64,000 bases of DNA from Rufibacter immobilis. Lineage in GTDB: Bacteria > Bacteroidota > Bacteroidia > Cytophagales > Hymenobacteraceae. Below the pieces are notes generated by a model. That model did no database searches. It worked only from the letters and a program-made list of their open reading frames with translations, and was not told where the DNA came from. Within the stretch, counting starts at the first letter, position 1, and each line of letters begins with the position of its first letter. Below, piece after piece: positions 34,193-43,030 of this stretch. The translations under genes and the position numbers were made by a program. The stretch is from assembly GCF_003721565.1 (NCBI RefSeq), contig NZ_RJJE01000009.1, positions 186,001 through 250,000 on the forward strand, written 5' to 3'.

Positions 34193-34469
34193 AAAACAGT
34201 AAAAATAATCATCGGTACCAAGTGTCTTCCGCCTCTCTTTCCACAAGGCAACTTGGTATCCTTCACTCACTGCCCAAGGCAAAACCGCGCAAAGACGCTA
34301 CATCCAGGCAGCCTCTACCCTTCCGCGGTTAACGTTGATTCTGGTCTGGAAAGGTACGGATTCTAGGACTCAGGAAAAAGAACTCCGCTCCCTCTCTTGC
34401 GTTCGCGCTGCCTTCAGAAGATGCCTTCCGCCGGAGAAACCCCTATTCTCAGATGGGGAATTAATTGTC

Positions 34470-34991
34470 TTACAGTTGAATAACCTGCTGGGTATCGCCG
34501 GTACGGCAGAGAACGGAGCGTTTCTTACCCGCTACCTCTAAATTGAGGATGTTGGTTTGGTCGTCAAAGATCTCCACCAGCAGAGCGTTCTGCACCCACA
34601 CCTGGCCTGAGGTTAATTTACCCGCCGGAATCTCCAGGTACAGCCAGATGGCGTCTGCCTCTTCCTGAGCCCCTATAAATTTCTGGGCGGCGCGGGTACC
34701 ACGGGTGGTGGAGATGGCCAGGTGCGTCTGTAGATATTCAGCAATCAGTTTATTTACCCGCTCAGACCGGTCTAGCCGGATGGTAGTTTTATGCCGGCGG
34801 CTCAGGGCCTCTTCCAGGTCATCGGCGAACACCCGCACCGAAAGCTCATAGGTTTGGGTCTTTGGGTTGTAGCGGGCATCTGTGATGCTGGTATGGAAAT
34901 CATGCGCCCATCCCGTAAACGGAGCTAAAATAGCCAGCAGCAGAATACCCCCAATGGCTATTAGCAGCCCTTTCTTCCTTCTTGTTCTCAT
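34470..34991 (-). CDS. DUF6702 family membrane-anchored protein
   Basis: A 173-residue protein with an N-terminal hydrophobic segment (GLLIAIGGILLLAILAPFTG). The DUF6702 pattern follows: HDFHTSITDARYNPKTQTYE, then VRVFADDLEEALSR. A beta-rich remainder ends near QVWVQNALLVEIFDDQTNIL. Proteins of this type occur in Bacteroidota, often near M1-type metallopeptidases, and have no established activity. Here the downstream neighbour is the beta-barrel lipoprotein and the upstream neighbour is RseP, both on the same strand with gaps of 277 and 87 bp. Confidence 0.75.
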   Translation of the reverse strand: MRTRRKKGLLIAIGGILLLAILAPFTGWAHDFHTSITDARYNPKTQTYELSVRVFADDLEEALSRRHKTTIRLDRSERVNKLIAEYLQTHLAISTTRGTRAAQKFIGAQEEADAIWLYLEIPAGKLTSGQVWVQNALLVEIFDDQTNILNLEVAGKKRSVLCRTGDTQQVIQL

Positions 34992-35078
34992 TCTACTCCC
35001 CTTTAAACAGAGAAAGACGCAGTATGCTTGCGTCTTTCTCTTCTAATTTTTATCAAGAACACCTCTTGGGTGAATCTT

Positions 35079-36392
35079 CTAATTGAACAGCAATTTAAAG
35101 AAGTCATTGAAAATGGCGAAGCCCATGAGGCCCAACAGCAACACCATGCCTACTTTCTGCGCATTTTCCAGGAACTTATCTGAAGGCTTGCGGCCCGAGA
35201 TGATCTCATAGGTGAGGAACATCACGTGCCCGCCGTCCAGGGCCGGAATAGGCAGGAAGTTCATGAACGCCAGCACCATAGACAACATAGCCGTGATGGC
35301 CCAGAAATTGATCCAGGAGAAATTGCCGCCAAAGATCTGGGCAATACCAATAGGACCGCTCAAGGCTTTAGAAGGAGAAACTTCGGCTCTGAAAATCTTC
35401 GCGAACCCTTTGATGTTGGTGGTAATGACAGAGAACGCTTTCTCGGCGCCAATTGGAATAGAAGCCAGTAAACCGTACTCGCGGGTGGCCCGCGGCAATA
35501 ACAACTTAGGCATAAAACCAATGGTGCCGTCTTCCTCCACAGTGGCTTTAAGAGTCAGTTCCTGCGTTCCGCGCTCCACCTGCAGGGCAACCGGCTTTCC
35601 TTTGTTTACCTGCAGGGCCTGCTGAAACTCATGGAAAAACTGAATGGGTTGGTTGCCTACCTGTGTAATTCGGTCTCCGGGTTGCAGACCGGCGGCCGCC
35701 GCTGGGGTTTTGGCTTTTACCGCCTCTACCTGGAACGGCTCACGGGCCATAATGAAACCGGCTTTGTCACCGTCGGCAAGTTTGTCGATCAAATCAGATG
35801 GGACCGGAACCTGCACCTGCTGCCCGTTGCGCTCAACGGTGTAGGAACCGTTTTGGCCCAACAGAACATCAGGGTTGTAGACGTCCTGGAACTCCACCAA
35901 GGGCTTTCCGTTCACGGCCACAATCTTATCGCCGTCGCGGAGACCAATCTGCTCACCAATCTCGTTGGTTTCAATGCCGTACTGCACGTCTTTGGCCAGT
36001 AGGTAGCTCTCGCCATACATGTAGGTTAATGCCGCAAAAATGATGATGCCCGTAATTACGTTAAAGATGATACCGCCCATCATGACAATGAGACGCTGCC
36101 AGGCGGGCTTGGCCCGGAACTCCCAAGGCTCCGGCTCCTGTGAAAGCGAAGCGGTGTCCAAGGACTCGTCTACCATGCCCGATATCTTCACGAAACCTCC
36201 CAGCGGAATCATGCCAATCATATACTCGGTCTCGCCTACCTGCTTGCTCACCAGTTTGGGCGGAAACCCGATGGCGTATTTCTCCACCCGCATCCCAAAC
36301 CATTTGGCCGTGAGCATGTGGCCTAATTCATGTATCCCTACCAAGATGGTCAAACCCAGAATTAACTGGCCGGCCATTACTAATGCATCCAT
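35079..36392 (-). CDS. rseP: RseP-type site-2 metalloprotease
   Basis: A 437-residue inner-membrane zinc protease that cleaves transmembrane substrates. The zinc site HELGH is in the first helix (GIHELGHMLTAKWF). Two PDZ domains follow (around IGLRDGDKIVAVNGKPL and GLQPGDRITQVGNQPI), and the third zinc ligand is in PIPALDGGHVMFL near the C-terminus. Members act in envelope-stress signalling or signal-peptide clearance; the Bacteroidota substrate is not evident. It lies 87 bp downstream of dxr on the same strand. The dxr-rseP pairing is common in bacteria. Confidence 0.94.
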   Translation of the reverse strand: MDALVMAGQLILGLTILVGIHELGHMLTAKWFGMRVEKYAIGFPPKLVSKQVGETEYMIGMIPLGGFVKISGMVDESLDTASLSQEPEPWEFRAKPAWQRLIVMMGGIIFNVITGIIIFAALTYMYGESYLLAKDVQYGIETNEIGEQIGLRDGDKIVAVNGKPLVEFQDVYNPDVLLGQNGSYTVERNGQQVQVPVPSDLIDKLADGDKAGFIMAREPFQVEAVKAKTPAAAAGLQPGDRITQVGNQPIQFFHEFQQALQVNKGKPVALQVERGTQELTLKATVEEDGTIGFMPKLLLPRATREYGLLASIPIGAEKAFSVITTNIKGFAKIFRAEVSPSKALSGPIGIAQIFGGNFSWINFWAITAMLSMVLAFMNFLPIPALDGGHVMFLTYEIISGRKPSDKFLENAQKVGMVLLLGLMGFAIFNDFFKLLFN

Positions 36393-36479
36393 TGAAAGAA
36401 ATTATGAGGTCTGCGCCAAGGCATTGCACTAACAAGCCCCGCCGTTTTATGTTTTTAAGTTGATGGTTCTGGAAAAAAT

Positions 36480-37634
36480 TTACGCCTGCATCAGGCTCTC
36501 TGCCAGACGGCGCGCTTCCTGGTCGGTTTGCACATAGTCGTCCAAAGAAGGTTCGGCAATATACGCAACTTTAGCGAGACAGTCAGAAATGAGGTCAGAC
36601 ATCTCCAAAAAGCCAATCTCCTCCCGCAGAAACGCCGCTACCGCTATTTCATTGGCCGCGTTCAGGATACAGGGCGCATTCCCACCTTTCTCCATGGCTG
36701 CAAAGGCCAACCCAAGGTTCTGGAACGTGTTCAGGTCGGGCTGCTCAAAGGTAAGCTGCGGATAGTTCAGGAAGTTGAACCTAGGGAAATCTGCCTTGAG
36801 CCGCTGCGGATAATTGAGCGCGTACTGAATGGGCAGTTTCATGTCGGGCAAGCCCATCTGCGCCTTGAGCGAACCGTCTTCAAACTGAACGAGCGAATGC
36901 ACAATAGATTGCGGATGCACCACCACTTCTATCTGATCGTTCCGCAGCCCGAACAGCCATTTGGCCTCAATCACCTCCAGCCCCTTGTTCATGAGCGAAG
37001 CGGAGTCTATGGTGATTTTAGCGCCCATCTCCCAGTTTGGGTGCTTGAGCGCCTGCGCTTTGGTCACGGTCTGCAGAAACTCCCGGCTCTGGCCCCGGAA
37101 CGGACCACCGGAGGCGGTAAGGATGATTTTCTCTATGGGATTATGGAATTCGCCGGCCAGACACTGGAAAATAGCACTGTGCTCTGAGTCTACCGGATAA
37201 ATGTTGACGCCTTTCTCCCGCGCCAACTGGGTAATTAACTGCCCGGCCACCACCAGCGTCTCTTTATTGGCCAGGGCAATGGTTTTTCCCGCTTCAATGG
37301 CTTTGATGGTAGGCTGCAACCCGGCGTACCCCACCATGGCGGTAAGTACAATGTCAACCGTGTCCATCTGCACTACGCTATTCACGGCGCCCATACCGGC
37401 ATACACCTTAATTGGATACGCCTCCAGGGCCGCCCGCACCTGCTCATAGAGTTCCTCCTTGGTAATGACCACCACATTAGGCTGAAAGGCCATGGCCTGC
37501 GCAATGAGCAAATCTGCGTTGGAATGGGCGGTAAGCACCTCCACCTCAAATGCCTGTGCCTGTGCCTGTATCACGTCCAGCGCCTGCGTGCCAATGGAAC
37601 CCGTAGAGCCAAGAATAGCTATTCTTTTCTTCAT
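36480..37634 (-). CDS. dxr: 1-deoxy-D-xylulose-5-phosphate reductoisomerase
   Basis: A 384-residue enzyme of the MEP isoprenoid pathway that converts DXP to MEP with NADPH. The coenzyme loop is ILGSTGSIGTQALDVI at the N-terminus. The catalytic part shows NKETLVVAG, YPVDSEHSAIFQCL, the TASGGPF loop, NWEMGAKITIDSASLMNKGLE (with the metal-binding Glu) and VVVHPQSIVHSLVQ. It probably heads an operon with rseP. An R1 element sits 15 bp upstream of its start codon. Confidence 0.96.
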   Translation of the reverse strand: MKKRIAILGSTGSIGTQALDVIQAQAQAFEVEVLTAHSNADLLIAQAMAFQPNVVVITKEELYEQVRAALEAYPIKVYAGMGAVNSVVQMDTVDIVLTAMVGYAGLQPTIKAIEAGKTIALANKETLVVAGQLITQLAREKGVNIYPVDSEHSAIFQCLAGEFHNPIEKIILTASGGPFRGQSREFLQTVTKAQALKHPNWEMGAKITIDSASLMNKGLEVIEAKWLFGLRNDQIEVVVHPQSIVHSLVQFEDGSLKAQMGLPDMKLPIQYALNYPQRLKADFPRFNFLNYPQLTFEQPDLNTFQNLGLAFAAMEKGGNAPCILNAANEIAVAAFLREEIGFLEMSDLISDCLAKVAYIAEPSLDDYVQTDQEARRLAESLMQA

Positions 37635-38139
37635 GTAATCTTCTTGAAGCCGTTTAGAGGCCGTTTTTGCGAAATTAAGGGAAAACTGTGGGTTTGCCTA
37701 CTATGCCCCAATCCCTTCTGCCATGGCAAACTTCTAACCCTCTAAACTCTTGCCTTGCTTTTACAAGACGGCCGGAAAATCAAATGCCTCAGAAAGCTGC
37801 TTTTTACTATGCATCACCATATGCTATTAGATACTCCTTGCCAAGTTAAAGTAACTCTATCGCATGATCCTACACGCATGTGTTACAGTTGAAAACATTC
37901 TTCTCCTCTAAATAAGATAAAACGTTTTAGATTTTGCTTCTATCAGAAATTACCTTATTTTAGACAGGCGTCTATCCCTATACAAATTTACATGTAGGAA
38001 TAGAAAAATATATCTATAATCATACAAACTATTCTCTTCTCATCTTTCCTATTTAAACTAGAAGCAAAGGCAGCATATATACTTTGAAATTATTTATAAA
38101 AAATCATTAATATCTCAAAAAAAATAAACGCGCTTCAAC
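37635..38139. other. 505-bp AT-rich intergenic region
   Basis: It holds R1 copy 20 at its left end, then strongly AT-rich DNA leading to the GLPGLI gene. A near-consensus -7 box (TATACTTTG) lies about 60 bp before ATG 38140. Nothing else was recognised. Confidence 0.6.
37650..37687. repeat. R1 palindromic element, copy 20 (asymmetric)
   Basis: CCGTTTAGAGGCCGTTTTTG with loose arm AAGGGAAAACT. It marks the edge between GC-rich and AT-rich DNA. Confidence 0.82.
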
Positions 38140-38934
38140 ATGCATAAAAGACATATATTATTACTTATAAAAACACTTCTTTTACTAGTCCACTCCTATA
38201 CATTTGCACAGCAAGCCACCGGAGTTGTTTACTATGAAGACATTGAAAGCCTGGGTGCTCCAGGCGCCAATTTGAAGCCTTTTAACGCGGCATTATATTT
38301 CTCTCCAGAAGTAGCTCTTTATGTAACAAGAATAGATTCCCTGGAAAACGGCAAGAAAAACATTTCTAAAACGTATACAGATGCGAACGGGGCTGTAAAA
38401 GGCATAAAATCCAGCAGTACAGATAAAGGCCTATTTAATATAACATATCGTAAAGAGAGCAAGCTGATTAGCAATGCACGCTTTAAAAGTAATTTCACTT
38501 ATCAAGAAGCCCTGCCAGAAATTAGTTGGAAAATATCAAACCAATCAAAAGAAATAGGAGGCATAAAAGCCATCAAAGCCACTACTAAATTTAGAGGAAG
38601 AAACTACACAGCATGGTTTTCTCCAGAAATTGCGGTTCCCTTAGGCCCCTGGAAACTACAAGGGCTTCCTGGTTTGATTCTTGAGGCACACGATGACCAT
38701 AAAGAGATTCACTTCATTTTCAAAAAGATAGTTTACCCCTATAAAGGGAAAATACTTTTCCCCGAGGTAAAGGGCAATCTCCCTGATTTGACTGCATTAA
38801 AAAGAGAACAAGATCTTAACTACGAAAATAATCTGAAGTACCAAAGAGCCATTGCTGAGCAATATGCCGGTTCTATAAGCACGGAAGGGAAAACAACTGA
38901 ATATAGAAAGCGCTATTTCGAAATCTTTGAATAA
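38140..38934 (+). CDS. GLPGLI family protein
   Basis: A 264-residue exported protein with signal peptide LLLIKTLLLLVHSYTFAQ. The family motif PWKLQGLPGLILEAHD contains the name-giving GLPGLI at about residue 180, preceded by TAWFSPEIAVPLGP. GLPGLI proteins are restricted to Bacteroidota. They are often encoded next to a TonB-dependent receptor-like protein, as here (the 38938 gene begins 3 bp after this stop). Their function is not established; a periplasmic partner of the receptor is a reasonable inference. Codon use is AT-rich compared with genes on either side, suggesting acquisition as a pair. Confidence 0.9.
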   Translation: MHKRHILLLIKTLLLLVHSYTFAQQATGVVYYEDIESLGAPGANLKPFNAALYFSPEVALYVTRIDSLENGKKNISKTYTDANGAVKGIKSSSTDKGLFNITYRKESKLISNARFKSNFTYQEALPEISWKISNQSKEIGGIKAIKATTKFRGRNYTAWFSPEIAVPLGPWKLQGLPGLILEAHDDHKEIHFIFKKIVYPYKGKILFPEVKGNLPDLTALKREQDLNYENNLKYQRAIAEQYAGSISTEGKTTEYRKRYFEIFE

Positions 38935-38937
38935 CTG

Positions 38938-41559
38938 ATGCGCCACATTTTCCTTCTTATCTTCTTCATCAACGCATTTGCCCTTCATGCTCAGGATTAC
39001 CAAATAACTGGCTTCATCAAAGACAAAGAAGGAAAGCCTATTGAATTTGCCAACGTACTTCTTCTCTCTAACAAAGAAGAGGTGATTACCTATGCTATAT
39101 CAAAGCAAGGCGGGGAGTACTCTTTGAAATTTAGCGCAACAGCAGGCGACAGCTTATGGCTCTCCGTTCGTTATTTGGGGTATAACGAGTTCAGAAAAGA
39201 AATTTCTATCAATTCCACTCCTACTGTTCTCTCCATAGATGGTATTCTTACCCAAAAGAATGAGAACCTGGATGAAGTGGTTGTTATTGAATCTTCCAGA
39301 CCAATTACGGTTACGCAAGATACCATCACCTATAATCTAGACTTCCATACAGATAAGAATGAACAAACTGTTGAAGATGTTTTAAAGAAACTGCCGGGCG
39401 TTTCTGTGGCAGATGACGGCACCATTAGATATGGGAATAAGGAGATAAGCAGAATTCTGATAGACGGGGACAATTTAGTGGATGACCAGTACACCCTATT
39501 AAGTAAGAACCTGGACAGTGACCTGCTCAAAAACGTGCAGGTGCTCCGCAACTATGACGAGAATCCATTGCGCAAGAAGTTTGGGGAGGGAGATGAAGTG
39601 GCCATAAACCTATCCATAAAGGAAGACAAGAAGAACATCCTGTTTGGTAAACTAAGTGCAGGATCAGGGACGAACCAACGTTACAACACAAAATCCAATC
39701 TAGGCCTCTTAAAAGAGCAGTTCAAAGTTTTAAATATTAATGACGCCAATAACAATGGCTTCCAAACTAGCCCTAAGAACACTTATAAGAATCTAGCTTT
39801 ACAAGATTTATGGGAATACAACTCAAAAAAAGAGGCATTCGCTACACCCGTAGTTCAAAATGAAGTAAACCAACCTGGATTTCTAAAAGCAGAAGAAGCG
39901 TTACCCAACAAATCAGAGCTAGGTTCTATTACTACTTCCTACAAGTGGAACAATAACCTGAGCATTAGGTCTCTTACCTATTTCTCTAAAGACAAACTGT
40001 TCTTTGATAACAATACCTATACACGGTTTCTTACAGAAGAGCAGCCACTCACTTATACAGAACAAATTCATGCAAGGCCCGTCAACAGAAACCTTTACCT
40101 CAATACGGAATTAAAATACTACAACCAGAAAAACTGGTATACTACCTTTGAAGCCGAATATAGACGAGAGTCACCCCTATGGAATCAGGGGCTACTGCTA
40201 AATGACAAGGCTATAAAAAGCGCGTCTGAGGCTTTACAACACTATTTCAACAATCATCTATATGTCACGTACCAAGCCTCAGAGTCTTTTCTATTAGAAA
40301 ATTACGCCTATTTCTCCTATTCCAGAACAACCCAAGACTTTTTTGGACAGGGCATCAACTTTAGACAAAGATTAGAAGAGGCAGATCTACAACAATTCTC
40401 GAAAGAACGAAAAACATATGCAGGCCTGAATAGCAGACTAAAATTTTCTAATGCCAGGAGACGCATTCATTTAGCCGTAGGCATAGAGAAAGAAAATGAC
40501 CACCTACAAGCGAATATTTTCTCCTCAGAGAGCAAAATAGAGGATAGTTTACAGAGTAGCCGGAAGTTGAACTTCACCAACTTTCATGAACAAGCCAGCT
40601 ACACCTTTTACTTGCAGCAAAATAAGAGCATAGAGGTAGAGGCTGGGTTTACCCATAAGGTAACAGGCAAAGCTCTTGCAGAAGATTTTCACTTAGTGAG
40701 GAGCGGAATCACCTATCTTTTCTCAGTGCCAAAGGCAGGCAAATTCGCGCTAAATTATACCTACCGGCAACAATTGAGCGACTATAGTAGGTTTTACAAT
40801 GGGTATGCCCTCAAAGACTATAGAACCTTGGTGGGGGGAGCAACCCACTTACTTAGGGTAAACAGTAATGCACTGGGCTTCACCCATAATTACCAAGATT
40901 TGGCCAATGGCTTTTTGCTCTTCAACATTGTCTCTTACACCAGCTATGATAAAGGGTATATCACACAAAATTTTATCAACGAAGATTTTACCGTAATTGA
41001 GACAGAGGAGGGAAAAGGAGGAAGGCTCCTTTTAGCGCAAAATCAAATCACTACTTACGTGGCCCCACTCTATACAAGCTTTAAATTGGAAAGCACCTTC
41101 AGCCATACCCTTAATTATCTGTCAATTAACTTAGGACCTTTCCAAAAGGCAAAGAACTATAACGTGTCCTCCAGGTTTTCAGGAACCACCTATTTCAATT
41201 TTCCTGCTAATCTTAGATTTTCTGCTGAGTACCAGAAGAACCGTAGCACTTTCAACGAGGCTAGTTCACAGGTTAACAACTATATACTTAGCAACGAGAT
41301 TATCTTTAAGCCTAATGAGAAGCTAGTATTCACCACAAACCACAATTTCTATCACCTGTCTGGCAACAAGCATTCCTTCCTAGCGGTAACGGTAGACTAT
41401 AAACCAGAAAGGAGCAAGTGGGCTTTTCAACTTTCTGGCCAGAACCTGTTGGGTGTCCAGAACTTCCGCACCATCCAGACAAGCGATTTCAGGTATTTTG
41501 AGCAGAAAACCTTGATTAATAAACGCTACATTATGCTAATGGCACATTTACGCCTATAG
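38938..41559 (+). CDS. TonB-dependent receptor-like outer membrane protein
   Basis: An 873-residue outer-membrane protein. The signal peptide (MRHIFLLIFFINAFALHAQ) is followed by a carboxypeptidase-regulatory-like domain (ITGFIKDKEGKPIEFANVLL, about residues 22-105). A plug-like domain comes next (NLDEVVVIESSRPITV, VEDVLKKLPGVSVADDGTI, EISRILIDGD). The rest is a long beta barrel rich in aromatic strands, ending KRYIMLMAHLRL. It is translated 3 bp after the GLPGLI gene. The ligand is unknown; no sulfatase, glycosidase, SusD or metal-uptake gene is nearby. The gene shares the AT-rich composition of its partner. Confidence 0.85.
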   Translation: MRHIFLLIFFINAFALHAQDYQITGFIKDKEGKPIEFANVLLLSNKEEVITYAISKQGGEYSLKFSATAGDSLWLSVRYLGYNEFRKEISINSTPTVLSIDGILTQKNENLDEVVVIESSRPITVTQDTITYNLDFHTDKNEQTVEDVLKKLPGVSVADDGTIRYGNKEISRILIDGDNLVDDQYTLLSKNLDSDLLKNVQVLRNYDENPLRKKFGEGDEVAINLSIKEDKKNILFGKLSAGSGTNQRYNTKSNLGLLKEQFKVLNINDANNNGFQTSPKNTYKNLALQDLWEYNSKKEAFATPVVQNEVNQPGFLKAEEALPNKSELGSITTSYKWNNNLSIRSLTYFSKDKLFFDNNTYTRFLTEEQPLTYTEQIHARPVNRNLYLNTELKYYNQKNWYTTFEAEYRRESPLWNQGLLLNDKAIKSASEALQHYFNNHLYVTYQASESFLLENYAYFSYSRTTQDFFGQGINFRQRLEEADLQQFSKERKTYAGLNSRLKFSNARRRIHLAVGIEKENDHLQANIFSSESKIEDSLQSSRKLNFTNFHEQASYTFYLQQNKSIEVEAGFTHKVTGKALAEDFHLVRSGITYLFSVPKAGKFALNYTYRQQLSDYSRFYNGYALKDYRTLVGGATHLLRVNSNALGFTHNYQDLANGFLLFNIVSYTSYDKGYITQNFINEDFTVIETEEGKGGRLLLAQNQITTYVAPLYTSFKLESTFSHTLNYLSINLGPFQKAKNYNVSSRFSGTTYFNFPANLRFSAEYQKNRSTFNEASSQVNNYILSNEIIFKPNEKLVFTTNHNFYHLSGNKHSFLAVTVDYKPERSKWAFQLSGQNLLGVQNFRTIQTSDFRYFEQKTLINKRYIMLMAHLRL

Positions 41560-41652
41560 AATGCCTGAATACTGTCTTATTCACAACTACGTGCCGTTAA
41601 TTCTGTTCCCTAAATGAGGGGAAAGCCTCTAGTAAATCTTTCCCGCCGCTAG

Positions 41653-42948
41653 CTAAGGCTGCTCAGTCGGCGCGGCCAAAGCCTGTACAATGAGCTTGTC
41701 TATCTTGATGCCGTCCATGTCTACCACTTCAAAGCTGAAGTTTTTGTAGTCAAACTTCTCCCCCACCTCGGGCAGACGGCCCAGATGATGGATCACGAAA
41801 CCCGCTAGCGTGGAAAAGTCCGGGGATTTTTCTTCCAGCAATTTCTTTTTCAGGCTTTTGTTCAGTTCCCGAACGGGAACGGAGCCACTCACCAGGAACG
41901 AGTGCTGGTCGCGGCGCACTACCAGCGGCTCGGCCAGTTCATCGGTATCCGGGATGTCGCCTACAATAGCTTCCAGAATGTCATGCAGCGTGATAATCCC
42001 TTCCACGGAGCCAAACTCATCCACCACAATGCCCATGTATTGCTTGCGCAGACGGAACAGGTTCAAGACGGCATGGGCAAGCATCGTCTCGGGGATGAAA
42101 AGAGGCTCCAGCAGAATACTCCTGAGCGGCAGGTTTTTCCCCAACAGGTTCTCATAGAAATCGCGGGAAGTGAGCACGCCCACCACGTTGTCATGGGTGG
42201 TATCGTACACCGGGAACCGGGAGTGCACGCTGCGCTGCAATTTCTCCTGAATGGTCTCCAGGGAATCTTGCAGGCACACCCACTGCACGTCCATACGGTG
42301 GGTTTTAAGGTTCTTGGCACGCTGCGCCGAATAGTTGAAGATGTTCTGGTGCAGATCGCTCTCGTCTTTGTCCAGCACCCCCTGCTTGCCCGCCGTCTTA
42401 ATGATCTGCCGCAGCTCTTCTTCAGACAGCTGTTCCTCCTCTGGCTCTTTAATGCCCAGTAGTTTGATCACCAAATTGGTGGAAGCCGACAGCAACTTCA
42501 CCAGCGGCAACGTGAGCGTGGTAAACACCTTGATGATGGGAGCCACCGTAAGCGCAATCTGCTCGCTGTTGCCCAAAGCCAGGGTTTTAGGGATAAGCTC
42601 GCCAATCACGATGGAGAAATACGTGATCAACCCGATGACCAGGATAATGGAAAGCTCCTCTGAATAAGGAACAAGAAACGGAACCTTCACCAGCAGGCTC
42701 TGCATGTCATCTGAGAAAGCGGCTCCCCCGTACGCCCCAGACACAATCCCGATGAGCGTGATACCCACCTGCACGGCAGAAAGAAAATCTTCGGGTTCGG
42801 CCAGCAGTTGCAGCACCTTTTTCGCGCCCTTGCTGCCTGCCTGCGCTTTACGCTCAATCCGGCTTTTCTTCACTGAGATAATGGAGATTTCTGACAGGGC
42901 GAAGAACCCGTTGAGCAGTGTGAGGATGATGATAATAAGTAGTTCCAT
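41653..42948 (-). CDS. hemolysin/CorC family protein (DUF21, CBS pair, CorC_HlyC)
   Basis: A 431-residue inner-membrane protein. An N-terminal DUF21 (CNNM) domain has three to four helices (LLIIIILTLLNGFFALSEIS, ILVIGLITYFSIVIGELIPK). Two CBS domains follow (VHSRFPVYDTTHDNVVGVLT and GIVVDEFGSVEGIITLHD). A C-terminal CorC_HlyC domain ends FSFEVVDMDGIKIDKLIV. The family is implicated in magnesium/cobalt transport or efflux; the name hemolysin is historical. It is a single gene, with the neighbouring GH3 gene upstream on the same strand. Confidence 0.9.
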   Translation of the reverse strand: MELLIIIILTLLNGFFALSEISIISVKKSRIERKAQAGSKGAKKVLQLLAEPEDFLSAVQVGITLIGIVSGAYGGAAFSDDMQSLLVKVPFLVPYSEELSIILVIGLITYFSIVIGELIPKTLALGNSEQIALTVAPIIKVFTTLTLPLVKLLSASTNLVIKLLGIKEPEEEQLSEEELRQIIKTAGKQGVLDKDESDLHQNIFNYSAQRAKNLKTHRMDVQWVCLQDSLETIQEKLQRSVHSRFPVYDTTHDNVVGVLTSRDFYENLLGKNLPLRSILLEPLFIPETMLAHAVLNLFRLRKQYMGIVVDEFGSVEGIITLHDILEAIVGDIPDTDELAEPLVVRRDQHSFLVSGSVPVRELNKSLKKKLLEEKSPDFSTLAGFVIHHLGRLPEVGEKFDYKNFSFEVVDMDGIKIDKLIVQALAAPTEQP

Positions 42949-43030
42949 GACAAGATTTCAGTTAGAGGAACGGCTTTATGGCACGGGTGGTATGTTGTCT
43001 GCGTATTTAAACCTCAAAGAAACGCCCCCC

